DNA of 28,714 bases from Larix sibirica (taxonomy: Eukaryota > Streptophyta > Pinopsida > Pinales > Pinaceae): assembly GCA_004151065.3 (NCBI GenBank), contig NWUY0304236980.1, positions 1-28,714 of the forward strand, read 5' to 3'. Shown one piece after another: positions 8,830 through 17,759 of the stretch; position 1 is the stretch's first letter, and each line of letters begins with the position of its first letter. The notes below the pieces were generated by a model. It was not told the origin of the DNA. It ran no database searches and worked only from the letters and a program-made list of their open reading frames with translations. The translations under genes and the position numbers were made by a program.

Positions 8830-9330
8830 CACTTTTCGTTCCTCCCGGTTGACGGCTTCCTAGCCCAACGACAACAAGCGTAGGAGGAAGACAATCAGCC
8901 CGTATACTATCACGAGGTCGGGATGATGACCAGCCCAAGAAATAGGAAGAGGACCGAGTAAAGAAATGTAAACCCTCTTCTGGGAACGAATGTACGAGTC
9001 TTAGTGTTTGGCTAAGCCTACCGTCGACTGTCCTTATCTTATCTTATCGTTGGCAGCATTCAATAATTGGTTGATTGGGTGAAGTTAGGTGAAAGCATTA
9101 GTAAGTAAAGGTCTAGTCTAACACAGGTAGTATGCACTTAAGTAAGGGTAGGATAAAGGTTTCTAATATATGCCTCTCGCCTGCTGCCTGGCTCAATAGG
9201 TGCTATGGGGTAAGGTCTCTAGGTGGATGGGTAAAGAAGGATGTTTAGGAAGAACTAAAAGTAAAGGCTCTTATCTGAGGTCTCTTCTCCTAGGGCAGTA
9301 TTTGCTAATTCCTAACTAGTCTCCGGCCGG
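8830..9330. other. Stretch without recognisable gene
   Basis: Purine-rich sequence with many GGTAAG/GTAGG-type words. No open frame over 60 codons and no clear repeat unit. Confidence 0.4.
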
Positions 9331-9479
9331 GGAACGCTCGTCTGGAATATTCATATTGGTACCAAGCAAGCATCTTTAAGCAAGTGTGATTCCAGACCTG
9401 TGAATGCTTTCTGGAAGCCCTTCCATCCGTCCTGTCCGATCCAATGAAGGATAGGCACTAAAATGAAAGGCAAATATAA

Positions 9480-9695
9480 ATATTCCTAGCCAGTGGGTTC
9501 AAATGGATGAATCATATCATCAAGGCTCGGCTGAACCAGAAGTTACGTGATACCAAGAAGAATTCCTGTAGTAAGGTGGTAAATAGAAGAGCTCGTGATG
9601 TACCCCCGGCTCAATCCTGGCTGAAGCACTAGCTATTTTATAAGAAATGGATGGAGGTGCGAAGCCTTAAATCTATAATTAATTTACTTGCCTAA
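9480..9695 (+). pseudogene. Coding-like relic, basic protein with in-frame TAG
   Basis: One plus-strand frame runs from 9480 to a TAA at 9693-9695 with a single internal TAG (9630-9632). It is rich in Lys, Arg and Asn and includes FKWMNHIIKARLNQKLRDTK and, after a gap, VVNRRARDVPPAQSWLKH. Upstream (about 9335-9444) a neighbouring frame is open and ends in TGA. No family is recognised. Seventy-two codons with one stop is suggestive only. Confidence 0.25.
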
Positions 9696-9850
9696 AGACA
9701 AATGCTAGTTCCCGACCCTGGTGGATCAATATGCCTTCAATCCCTGACAAACATAGGTTTGCTCTATAAAATAATGTATTTCAGAAGGCTTTTAGGATCG
9801 ACCCGATCAACCCGACCTGGGTGTCCACAACCTGTTTACTTACTTTTTTA
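9690..9850 (+). repeat. Diverged duplication, copy 1
   Basis: GACAAATGCTAGTTCCCGAC, followed by a CTGGTGGATCAATATGCCT stretch, parallels 9999-10040. Further matches follow in order: GGTTTGCT, a CTTTTAG(G/C)AT(C/T)G motif, and a CCTGTTTACTTAC versus CCTGTCTGTCGTC region. A 99-codon frame at 9702-10001 overlaps it but is not conserved in the second copy. Confidence 0.6.
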
Positions 9851-9996
9851 TCTTTTCACGAAGCCAGGATCAGGTATATACGCATCATTTAGATATATAA
9901 CCTTTTATATATTTCATCTCCGCTCACCTCCTTCTGCTGCCTACCCTGACTTTATAGGAAGGGATCACCTTACATGCATTAAATTGGCAAGGTGCC

Positions 9997-10225
9997 CATA
10001 GACAAATGTTAGTTCGATACCCCGGTGGATCCAGATGCCTCTTACCCCTTCCAAACAAGGGTTTGCTTCAGGAAAGACCGTTGTATGTTATCCCCCAAAC
10101 TTTTAGCATTGGACAGGCTTAGTTCGGTGAGCACTTTAACCATTCATTGGTATTACCTTTAGCAGATGGATTACTGTCAATTGGACCTACAACAACCTAC
10201 AACCTGTCTGTCGTCTTAACCAACC
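9997..10225 (+). repeat. Diverged duplication, copy 2
   Basis: This is the direct partner of 9690-9850, offset by about 307 bases, with substitutions and small indels. It begins with AGACAAATGTTAGTTCGATA and a GGTGGATCCAGATGCCT stretch. Confidence 0.6.
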
Positions 10226-10229
10226 TTTA

Positions 10230-10630
10230 TATACTTGCTCACAGATCTGAACTTAGAGCATTGGATTATTAAACGGATGGAAGGGCTTCACATAGCAGAG
10301 AAATAGCATTGTTGTACGGGCTTCAGACATTGTAGGCTATGATAGACAGCTTATCAGTTCAATAAAAAGAAAGAGAAAGGAACGCTACCAAAACCTACTT
10401 GATGTGACGATACATGGTTATCTTCCTTCTTCTCACTGCTTTTCGCTGAAGGAAGAATGGCCCTTACCATAATGATAACTAAATGATGCTAACTCGATAA
10501 ATACGGAGGATGCTGGGGCGTTAAGTAGGATGGTTCTATCTTAAAGCCAATCATGAACCAGCAGCTTAAGTGCAGCTCAAGTAAGGAACAGGCTCTTCAC
10601 TATATAAATCAATACGTTATAGCGCTTACC
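10230..10630. other. Stretch without recognisable gene
   Basis: Mixed-composition sequence between the duplication and the AT-rich minisatellite. No open frame over 60 codons, no RNA gene and no clear repeat seen. Confidence 0.4.
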
Positions 10631-10633
10631 CTA

Positions 10634-11005
10634 AATGGAATATGATAAAGCAGCAGCAAGAGAGAAGGAATACGGTAAGGAAATAATAAAATATGTAAAC
10701 GAATATGAAACGAATATAGTAAGGCAGTAATCCGAATATGATAATACAGTAATCCGAATAAGTATCTGAATATGTACACGAATATAACAAAGCAACAGTA
10801 ATAAATAACTAATATAGTAAGGGAAGGAGTAAGTAAGAACCAATATGGAAATACGGTAATCGAATAAGCTAAGGCGGTTAGGAATTACACGAATATAACA
10901 AAGCATTAAGACACAACGAATATGATAAGACAGTAGGGAAGAACAAATACGGTAGGTAAGTAGGGAAAAACAAACATGGTAAGGCAATAATAAAATATGC
11001 CTGTC
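10634..11005 (+). repeat. Degenerate AT-rich minisatellite (CGAATATGRTAA units)
   Basis: Variants of CGAATATGATAAnrCAGTAA and CGAATATAACAAAGCA recur roughly every 18-30 bases over about 370 bases, alternating with GGTAAGG and AATAATAAAATATG segments. Units are too diverged to give a fixed period by eye. The array keeps the minus strand free of stops for 118 codons (10631-10987; Ser/Tyr/Leu/Ile-rich), which I regard as a by-product. Confidence 0.7.
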
Positions 11006-11009
11006 ATTA

Positions 11010-11290
11010 AACTGCCTACAATCTATGTTTCCCCGTGTCAGTCAGGCAAGCCCAAGGAAAGAAGTATGGTGTACACCGTTACATAAGTCCGCTTTCAGAA
11101 AGGAAATATAAGGTAAGGGCTTGCTTGCTTACTTTCCCTGGCTGGCCGGCATTCGTAGATTCCTTCCCAAAAAGACTACTTTCCTAGAGCTATCTGTCGC
11201 TTTGACTCACTCAGCTTTACTTGAGCAAATATCACGCTTTTTGGGGTGACTTGTTAACAGCCCTGAGCATATGAACCCCCCTAGGAATTG
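11010..11290. other. Stretch without recognisable gene
   Basis: Sequence with GCTTGCTTGCTTAC and CCTTCCC words typical of the window's low-complexity background. No gene, RNA or repeat unit was identified. Confidence 0.35.
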
Positions 11291-11298
11291 ACCACCCA

Positions 11299-11365
11299 AG
11301 GCCAGGTTTATTAGGGGCATTTTCCATCCCATAGGCCAGGTTCATAGAGATCAATTTTCCACCCC
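11299..11365 (+). repeat. AAGGCCAGG-family tandem pair, period 34
   Basis: AGGCCAGG starts at 11299 and again at 11333. Each is followed by a T-rich stretch, an AGA/AGG element and ATTTTCCAnCCC. The units match those at 12001-12240 with TTTACCA changed to TTTTCCA. Confidence 0.7.
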
Positions 11366-11399
11366 TTTTTCCCTAAGATCACACTCTTTTTTCGTAATC

Positions 11400-12000
11400 T
11401 CCGAACAAAAAATAGCCCATTTTCCAGCATTGAACTGATCGGTAATGACTGATCCATAATAACATATATAGAAAGCAACTTTACTTTCCTCTCCATTTTA
11501 CCGCATAATAGGGCTTACTTCAAGCTTGGATAAGCAAGCAGTAAATGATGAAGGAAGCCCCATCCATCCTTATAAGTAAACCAATTGTGAATCAAGAGAA
11601 ACAAAGTAATCACCGGAATCAGAACTCGCGTCCCCCACCGTAAACGCACGCCCAGGTCCATTGAAACTCACCAGCGGGGCAATCATCGGATCAATAATCA
11701 GATCGATTCGGGAGCGTCCCCTTCTACTTTACTGGTTCAAAGAAAGGAGGGGTCTCAATATATTGATCCGGTTTTATCTGGTCCGGACAGGAATAGAACC
11801 AATGGTATGGGAAGGAGACAGACAGGAGCAGGAACAGTACCAAAAGCATCGGGAAAGGTAGGAGCAAAGCCAGTTGTGGTTATGGTAAATACATTAGTAT
11901 ATACAGGTAATCCCACTTAGGCAGGGCAATGGCTTAGGCGAGTGAGGGAGAAACCGCATTCCATGCTTCACTTTATCGCAAAAGGAACCATGATTTTGAA
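11400..12000. other. Stretch without supported gene
   Basis: A 66-codon plus-strand frame at 11661-11861 is the only notable opening. It starts with a hydrophobic stretch and ends in a Gln/Glu/Arg-rich tail (WEGDRQEQEQYQKHRER). It has no recognised family and its length is within chance. Confidence 0.35.
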
Positions 12001-12240
12001 AGGCCAGTTGATTAATTGATAATTTACCAGGATAGGGCTTTGAAAGGTAAATATTCCCGCGTTATAAGGCCAGGGTTTTAGAGGAAAATTTACCATATGA
12101 TAAGGCCATGTTCTTAGAAGATAAATTACCATCCAGGTAAGGCCACCTTTATGCTTGAGTATTTACCACATCATAGGACGGAGAGCTCCTGACACAAGGA
12201 AGGTAAGGCCACCTTTTATTCTTGAATTTACCCTACATTT
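12001..12240 (+). repeat. AAGGCCAGG-family minisatellite, ~33-37 bp units
   Basis: Units start near 12001, 12034, 12066, 12102, 12139, 12172 and 12205 (spacing 33, 32, 36, 37, 33, 33). The approximate unit is AAGGCCAGGTTTTTAGA, a short A/T spacer, then AATTTACCA. The second and sixth units are the most diverged. The same unit occurs singly at 8699 and as a pair at 11299, so one sequence has been both tandemly amplified and dispersed over 3.5 kb, always in the same orientation. Confidence 0.75.
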
Positions 12241-12323
12241 ATTTGGGACCCACAGGTTGGGTGGGAATAGATAAATTAGCAAAAATGATGGAGCAAAGCC
12301 GCTTGCTCGACAAAAGGTTATTG

Positions 12324-12347
12324 CTTGCCTGACGATAGGAGAGCAAG
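12324..12347 (-). repeat. Hairpin repeat, copy C
   Basis: CTTGC (12324-12328) pairs with GCAAG (12343-12347). On the minus strand the element reads TTGCTCTCCTATCGTCAGGC, preceded by TTTCGCCCTCC, so both the CGCCCTCC flank and the stem-loop of the family are present together. Confidence 0.55.
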
Positions 12348-12479
12348 GAGGGCGAAACCTGACGGGTTAGGAGGACAATGTTTTATCTCGAATGTTTGCC
12401 CATTCTTTGGAAGGATAAGAAAGGAAATGGTTTAGGAACCTGCCCCATAACTATATAACCTATTCGGGGTAGTTTCTTA

Positions 12480-13380
12480 AAAAGTTATTGAAGAAATGGA
12501 GACTCAACAAGTATAATAGATATTACCTAACTGAGTTCAATGCTCTAAATGGAAAGAATGGTGAAACTATCCTAGAGTTCACCATTAGATTTTGTAAGAT
12601 GTAGAATCATATTCCTGAGGCAGTAAAACCTTATGAAGTTGCTGCTATGGTAGCTTATGCTACCTCTTTTGAGGCTGATTTTATCTCCACTTAAGGGATA
12701 AAAGGTCCCCTGACCTTGTGACTCTATTCAATGATGTTGAGGATTTGGAAGGCAATATGAGGGCCTCATAAATATAACTGAAGACTAAAAAAGATCCACT
12801 AATAAAAGAGAATATGCTGAAAGGATAATAGAAAAAGAGCCTGAGGTATCAACATCTGGGCAAGATCCAATGAATGACCTTATAAGAAGTCACAAAGCTT
12901 ATTAAGTCTATGGCCAATGACCTTACTAAAGTAAAACAGGGGCAGGCTACCCATTTCTTTGCGGGGTCCACGCCTAGACCTAAAAAGAAACCTATCAGAG
13001 GTAATCCCAGTTTAGAAGGCCTCCCCAAGTCTACAAAAAGAAATAAGACAAGAAGAAGTGGAGTTACCACAATCTTATAGGGTACAAATGAACATGATTG
13101 TCCTTTATCCTCCTTATTATGAAGAATATTATTAGCCAAAAGAAAAGGAGCGAGTTGATCCACCTATGGACCTGAACATTATTTTGAACCCTGAGGATGG
13201 TAAAGCTGAAGTGGTTGACTCCTTCAATTTGGAGTATGAAGGTTTGCTTATGATGGGAGAAGAGCAGGGCTTTCAAGAAGAAAAAAGGCATTTTAGCATC
13301 CTGAGCAGAACAATAGGGGACCAGCCTTTAATCCTCCTTATAAAAATGAGCTACTTACTTGGAGCATCTATTCACTAAAG
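12480..13380 (+). pseudogene. Degenerate Ty3/gypsy-type retrotransposon gag fragment
   Basis: The segment from about 12510 reads YYLTEFNALNGKNGETILEF and then FCKM, a stop, NHIPEAVKPYE, matching the capsid region of plant Ty3/gypsy gag proteins. The typical pattern is L-x-E-F-N-x-L-x-x-x-x-G-E-T-V-x-D-F followed by an I-P...KP stretch. After a frameshift near 12690 it continues with LRDKRSPDLVTLFNDVEDLE, the usual 'LRE+RS.tL..mf.DA.evE' block. Further on come EPEVSTSGQDPMNDL, KLIKSMANDLTKVKQG, and a basic Pro/Arg/Lys region. At about 13090-13165 there is a His/Cys remnant (NEHDCPL) resembling the end of a zinc-knuckle spacer. Many stops and at least three frame changes make it non-functional. 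No protease, reverse transcriptase, integrase or LTR was recognised nearby. It is probably transferred from the nucleus. The trailing 70-codon frame 13166-13378 may be the acidic end of the same protein. Confidence 0.72.
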
Positions 13381-13384
13381 TTAC

Positions 13385-14050
13385 CCCCATCAAAGAGCCC
13401 GCTTTTCAAAGTACTCTTTTTTCTTAAGTATTTGCTGCATGGCGCCTTTCCTCTCCATCATTAGGCTTAAAAAGAAATTGAGTTTAGTAACGAGAGCCCC
13501 GGAGAATACGGATGGTTTTTATAAGATTAAGGAATTATATAAAGTAGTTAAGGTCCCTTGTAAATTCTAACAATAATTCTAAAATATTATTATAAAAGCT
13601 AACAGTGATGGTGAATAAATAGAGTCCTTTTCTAAGGTTTTCCGTGGCGTAGAGGACAAAAGAGAGTTATCAAAAGTAAGATCGGGAAGTCAGGGAGCAG
13701 CGAACTTCATGAGGATTTCAATATGATTACAGTTGGAGGAAGGATGTTTGAAAGACATAGCATTTTATAATGCTCGGGGGTTTGGTAGTTGCGATTATCT
13801 CTTCAATTTAAACCTTCTCCTTTTATGGGGGGATAATAGTAACAACGAAAGTGAAGTTGAATAATAGTTCCAGCGAGTCTGGTTAGCAGCAAGTTCTCAC
13901 TAGGAAGCGTCTCACCCTGTGGTGCTTGTCTCTCTCACACCTCTCCCACTAGCCAATTTTTTGTTTTACTATTTTCTATGCTTTTAAGTAAAACAATCGT
14001 TTCTCTAGTCACTGCTCCGGCCGGAATGTGGCTTTGATCATAGTACTTTT
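13385..14050. other. Stretch without recognisable gene
   Basis: AT-rich, lying downstream of the gag relic where protease or reverse transcriptase would be expected. I could not find such motifs in any plus-strand frame. Confidence 0.4.
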
Positions 14051-14057
14051 ATTTGAC

Positions 14058-14358
14058 ATGAGCCTATCAAATTATTTGCCAGATTTTGACCGTTCCTCTC
14101 CTTACTGCGTCATGAGAGCAACTTAAGTTCCTCACCCAGTTATCCACAGGGATCCCAAGAAAGTTATTGGTATAATTAGAAAATCCCAGAAGGAATCCGT
14201 GGGTTTAAAAGGTACTACTTCTTTACTTTTACAAACGAAGTTATTTCACCGGTGAAGATTTAGTGGAAGTTATTTTTAATCGTAATCCATTCATTGCTAA
14301 CCAGATACTGCAATTGATACTTTTTTACGGCGCGGAATTAGTTAGGGAAGGTAATTGA
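14058..14358 (+). pseudogene. Coding-like relic, unknown family, one stop and one frameshift
   Basis: ATG at 14058 opens a frame with a TAA at 14124-14126. It then continues in the same frame to TGA 14253 with segments such as HPVIHRDPKKVIGIIRKSQK and VGLKGTTSLLLQTKLF. A +1 frame overlaps and is open from about 14205 to TGA 14356, reading EDLVEVIFNRNPFIANQILQ and then a leucine-rich end. The two pieces would join naturally with a single indel near 14240-14250. That gives about 100 codons with one stop, better than chance (about 4-5 stops expected) but not decisive. I do not recognise the protein. Confidence 0.35.
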
Positions 14359-14479
14359 CTCTTAAGGCATTTGAAAATGGCAAACCCTACTTAGAAAAGG
14401 CTAAGGCCCGGTCTGTTTTTAGAGATTACGATTACTCCTCTCCTCCCCTATAGTTATTCCTCGTGAAAAGTATAAGGCT

Positions 14480-14725
14480 CTCTAGTTACCTATGGGGGGT
14501 TGCCTAACTCTCAGCAGTTGAGATCGCTTCGGTGAAAGCACTATATCACTTTGATAGAGGATACCTACAGCCAATTGCTTATAATTAGAGTGTGGAAGAA
14601 AAAGGCTGTCTGGAGTTGCTAGTTGAGTGGCTGGAAAGGAGTGCCTAACTAGAGTAGTAGCAGGAAAGGGCTGGTTACCCACTGCCTAGGCCAGAGTTAC
14701 CCACCAACAAGAAGAAGACTCTTGC
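14480..14725 (+). repeat. Weak degenerate repeat (GTTGCCTAACTC-type)
   Basis: GTTGCCTAACTCTCAGCAG at 14508 and GTGCCTAACTAGAGTAGTAG at 14641 are similar, and GGTTACCCACTGCCTAGG and AGTTACCCACCAAC follow as a near-tandem pair. Diverged, uncertain. Confidence 0.35.
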
Positions 14726-15180
14726 CTACACTATGCCAGAGGGTCGGTGGACAGAGAACTGGGAAAGCACTAATTGTGACCCACTTAACTTGGGTTCGTT
14801 GAAAGCAAAGGAAATATTCAGAGTTTTATGGCTTTCTATTGAAGTGAAAACGCTTTGAAAAGTGAGTGGGAAATAAAATAATACTTCAAGGTGGCCTATT
14901 GAGCCTTGGCGGGAAAACGAACGCGCTGTAGCCACACTTTTCGGGCAATTTGAATTTGCAGAATTACATATATAATACATTTCGACAATACGGATCGATA
15001 AGGCAACTTTGAGATAGAAATGTACCGCCATACCAGAGTTACCGTTTGCTACTGGTGTCCCACACTCACACCCAAAACCCATAACAACATTTTTTTCTAA
15101 TTTGCTTATTATACATATTATAACTAATGGGGAGGGGAGAGGAGGGCAGGACCTGGATGATGTATATGTCCGGGCATGCC
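14726..15180. other. Stretch without supported gene
   Basis: A 118-codon minus-strand frame (14726-15082) has no motif I recognise and opens with GFGCECGTPVANGNSGMAV. It contains the ATTACATATATAAT word (14963-14976) shared with the ~0.5-kb repeat blocks, which argues against a conserved gene. Confidence 0.35.
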
Positions 15181-15185
15181 TTGGG

Positions 15186-15323
15186 ATGAGCCCTAAGTAG
15201 CAACCTTTTATGCGTAAGGCAGGCGTGGTGGGTCAAGCCATCAGGGACTTCTTTATATAGTGGGGCTATCATGCCCTTAGCCGGGAGTCCCGCATCTGAT
15301 GAGGATGATGAGGAGGATGACTA
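15186..15323 (+). pseudogene. Possible 3' end of a foreign gene with acidic C-terminus
   Basis: After a TGA near 15186 one plus-strand frame is open for about 45 codons and ends GSPASDEDDEEDD then TAG (about 15323). A run of Asp/Glu directly before a stop is common at the C-terminus of plant transposon and retroelement proteins. The T-rich sequence that follows, with TTTTTGGACATGT, ATATGTGG and GTTATTTTATTTTTAATGTTG, resembles a plant nuclear 3' untranslated region. No transposase catalytic or dimerisation motif was found upstream, so this is suggestive only. Confidence 0.28.
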
Positions 15324-15339
15324 GGGTATAGATAGGTAG

Positions 15340-15540
15340 ATGGGCCGTGTGCCCTCATTTTTTTACTTATGTGTTTTTGGACATGTATTACATTTTGGCA
15401 GAATGTTAGACTCTGATCTAGACACATTTTATATGTGGCTCTATAATCTGCATATGTTTTTTGATGGATGCAAATGTGTTATTTTATTTTTAATGTTGAT
15501 GACACACACACACTTGCACTCTGTGCAACATTGATAATAG
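15340..15540 (+). other. T/G-rich, nuclear-UTR-like tract with AC microsatellite
   Basis: This follows the acidic tail and has markedly higher T on the plus strand than its surroundings. It ends in an (AC)n run near 15500-15511. A 64-codon frame (15340-15534) is Phe/Leu/His-rich from composition and is not called as a gene. Confidence 0.35.
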
Positions 15541-15666
15541 GAATTTGACTAATGAAAAAGGCATAGGGGGTAGGACATAGGATGGACCAACATCATTTTA
15601 ATTAGAATATCCCTCCTTCTCAGTGGCACGGATGTCTGCAGCTCTGGGAGACTAGTATCACATATA

Positions 15667-16083
15667 CTAAAATGCATCTTCCTCCCGTCTTTTTACTTCT
15701 ACGACTTCCACAGCAACTCCAGCTTTAGCATTCTTGACGAACATCTCTGAATTTGTGGTCCTAGTATCCACTTTACTAGCTTCAGAACTACTTTGCCATC
15801 TTTATTCTTCAGGAGTTCCATCCAACTATGCTAACTCTTTCATCTTATGCATAAGTACACTTTCTTGATCATCATTGGAGTGGGCCAAAGCTTTTTTCTG
15901 TGCTTCTATCATCCTCTACATTATTCCACACTTTGGATGCATCTCAGGACTATATCCTCTCATTAGGGAATCTTGGCTGGTGTGGATCTTTTCCATTTCC
16001 TCCCGTCACCAGCTTTCTGTAACTTCTGTGTACTTTTTATATCGCATCTGCCGTTCACTATCAAGGCTCCCTGTGTCCACCAT
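15667..16083 (-). pseudogene. Minus-strand coding-like relic, charged/helical
   Basis: On the minus strand an ATG at 16083 starts a 139-codon frame ending at TAG 15667, with four internal stops (about 6.5 expected by chance). Segments include GSLDSERQMRYKKYTEV, REEMEKIHTSQDSLMRG, RMIEAQKKALAHSNDDQESV and an ending rich in Glu, Val and Arg. The charged, Met/Gln/Glu-rich character is even across the stops and would fit a coiled-coil or gag-like protein, but no family is recognised. Confidence 0.25.
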
Positions 16084-16099
16084 ACTTTAACTTTAGGCA

Positions 16100-16590
16100 G
16101 CTTGAAGCTTTAAACTCTGCCATCAGGTCTTCCTATGGTTCCACCCCCCCACCACGCAAGGCTTATGCTTCCATCTTATCAAGGCTTTATTGCATACCTA
16201 GTTCCACTAGCAACATCTTTATCCAAAGTTGAATTTAGTAAATAAACCTTCCCCTCGTACCTCAGGAAAGCCGGGTCCTTTTCAAATGTCCTTTCCTTAA
16301 GAATTTCAGAGATTTTGTAAAATGTTAATGACATTCAATCCCAAATTCTAGAGCATAACCTTCCATGATGTTATTGAACCATAAATAAACCACTTGCATC
16401 AATTCATGGTCATAATACTAAATATTTATAAAGTTATAATCATTCCACACAATTATTGAACATGTATACCAACATCAATATTGCTCTACGAGTCATTCCA
16501 GTCATTAATACACATTAAAAGGGAATTCTTTTTTAATCTCATGCAGACACTCAAACAATAAATATCCTTGAAGCTTGCAACTTATTTGTT
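16100..16590. other. AT-rich stretch without gene
   Basis: AT-rich sequence with many stops in every frame, and no repeats seen. Composition resembles the adjoining 15.6-17.2 kb and differs from most of the window. Confidence 0.4.
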
Positions 16591-16596
16591 TATCTA

Positions 16597-16866
16597 TTAA
16601 CTTTCTTGGTACACAAATCCATGAATATGTGCTTCTAGCCAGTCTTGGAGCTCGAACTTTGCTGGCTTCCACAATATCTCTGCCACTCTACATTTATTAA
16701 GGTTCCAACAATGGAACCATGTTTTTGGCTCCTTTATAGACCTAAGGTCTACATATGGTGTCCAACAAAGGTCCAAGGTAGTATAGTATGTCATAATATT
16801 CATCCTTCCATAGGAAGGAGGTCTCACCCAAGGCATGCTTTTTTGTTTTAGTTGATTAGTGTGCAA
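16597..16866 (-). CDS. Short Trp-rich open reading frame, hypothetical
   Basis: An 89-codon frame on the minus strand starts at a GTG-type codon (first internal ATG near codon 11) and ends with LQDWLEAHIHGFVYQES. It has five Trp and several His and Tyr, an unusual composition that often marks real protein sequence (for example MNIMTYYTTLDLCWTPYVDL and WFHCWNLNKCRVAEILWKPA). No family is recognised. It lies in an AT-rich island on the same strand as the 15667-16083 relic, so both could belong to one inserted element. The length alone is within chance. Confidence 0.27.
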   Translation of the reverse strand: MHTNQLKQKSMPWVRPPSYGRMNIMTYYTTLDLCWTPYVDLRSIKEPKTWFHCWNLNKCRVAEILWKPAKFELQDWLEAHIHGFVYQES

Positions 16867-16869
16867 AGT

Positions 16870-17400
16870 GTTAAATATGAGTGGAAGAGTTTAATCCATT
16901 CATTAGCTTTTAATCACATTCATCTAAAAAAGAAATAATTAATGCATAACAGAGACCACAATAATGTAAACATCATCAATAAATTACATAAAAGTAAAAA
17001 TGAGAAAGACAACCATGAAATACCATTCATTGTCTTCATCAAACTGAGGATTACATTAAGGCCTTATGTCTTACGCTCAACTAGAAAGCAACAATCTCAT
17101 AGTCAGGGCACAGGTCTGAACAAGACACAGATTCTAACAAAAAAGAGCAGAACTAAGTAGAACTCAACATAATTAAATTTAACCCGCTATAGTACTACCT
17201 CAATACATACCTAAATACATAAATATAGGCTACTGAGGCAGTTACAGAATATTCCAGATGAACTTAGAATCCGATAGCTATAACACACCCATAAAAAAGG
17301 AGCTCTATGCCCTTAATAAAAATGTGCAGAGGGTCCTTGCTTTCTTACTTGATTAGCCTTAGTCCGTAGAGTTAAAGCCCTAAGGTCTTTCTTTTTAGTC
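16870..17400. other. AT-rich stretch without supported gene
   Basis: The AT-rich island continues to about 17.3 kb. A 72-codon plus-strand frame (16942-17160) is Asn/Lys/His-rich with no motif. Nothing else recognised. Confidence 0.4.
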
Positions 17401-17419
17401 CCATGCCTTAAGCCTTAGT

Positions 17420-17560
17420 CACACTGGAATCAACTATCGGATCGACTACCTACTGGCGACTAAGATTCTTGGATCAATTGATCGAGTAGCACATGGAGTA
17501 TAGCAGCATCGAAACCTACCTGTCTCTACTAGCGTCAAAGAGTCCCGTCATCGAGTGATT
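17420..17560 (+). repeat. ATCGA(C/G)T-rich degenerate repeats, left copy
   Basis: Words such as TATCGGATCGACTACC, TTGATCGAGTAGCA and GTCATCGAGTGATTGAAACC recur with GCATCGA and TAGCAGCATC. The same words reappear at 18090-18195 on the other side of the 17.76-18.0 kb tandem array. Confidence 0.45.
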
Positions 17561-17599
17561 GAAACCTGGCAACTCTTGGCTCTCCTATCGGATCCTTTT

Positions 17600-17750
17600 C
17601 ATGTCCCTCCCTGTTTATTAGTCCCCTGTGGGTAGGCCCCTACTGTGAGTAGTTCCTGCTAACCCTGCCCCATTGAGTTTCCTCTGTGGATCAGTCCCCT
17701 TCCCGTGCCCCATGGATTATTCCCCTTTTTCAATTCCCCTTCGATAAGCT
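17600..17750 (+). repeat. CCCCTGTGG-type degenerate repeat
   Basis: AGTCCCCTGTGGGTAGGCCC, GTTTCCTCTGTGGATCAGTC and CCCGTGCCCCATGGATTATT are near-tandem variants of one pyrimidine-rich unit. Strongly diverged. Confidence 0.4.
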
Positions 17751-17759
17751 CTATGTGTA

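Noticed and set aside
9999-10040. tRNA T-loop-like GTTCGATACCC
   Set aside because: No cloverleaf can be drawn, and the sequence is part of a diverged duplication whose other copy lacks the word.
10631-10987. 118-codon minus-strand frame rich in Ser, Tyr, Leu and Ile resembling a membrane protein
   Set aside because: It coincides exactly with a degenerate AT-rich minisatellite; hydrophobicity follows from the repeat unit.
12001-12240. CRISPR-like array of regularly spaced repeats
   Set aside because: The units are contiguous and diverged along their full length, with no unique spacers between identical repeats, and no cas genes are present.
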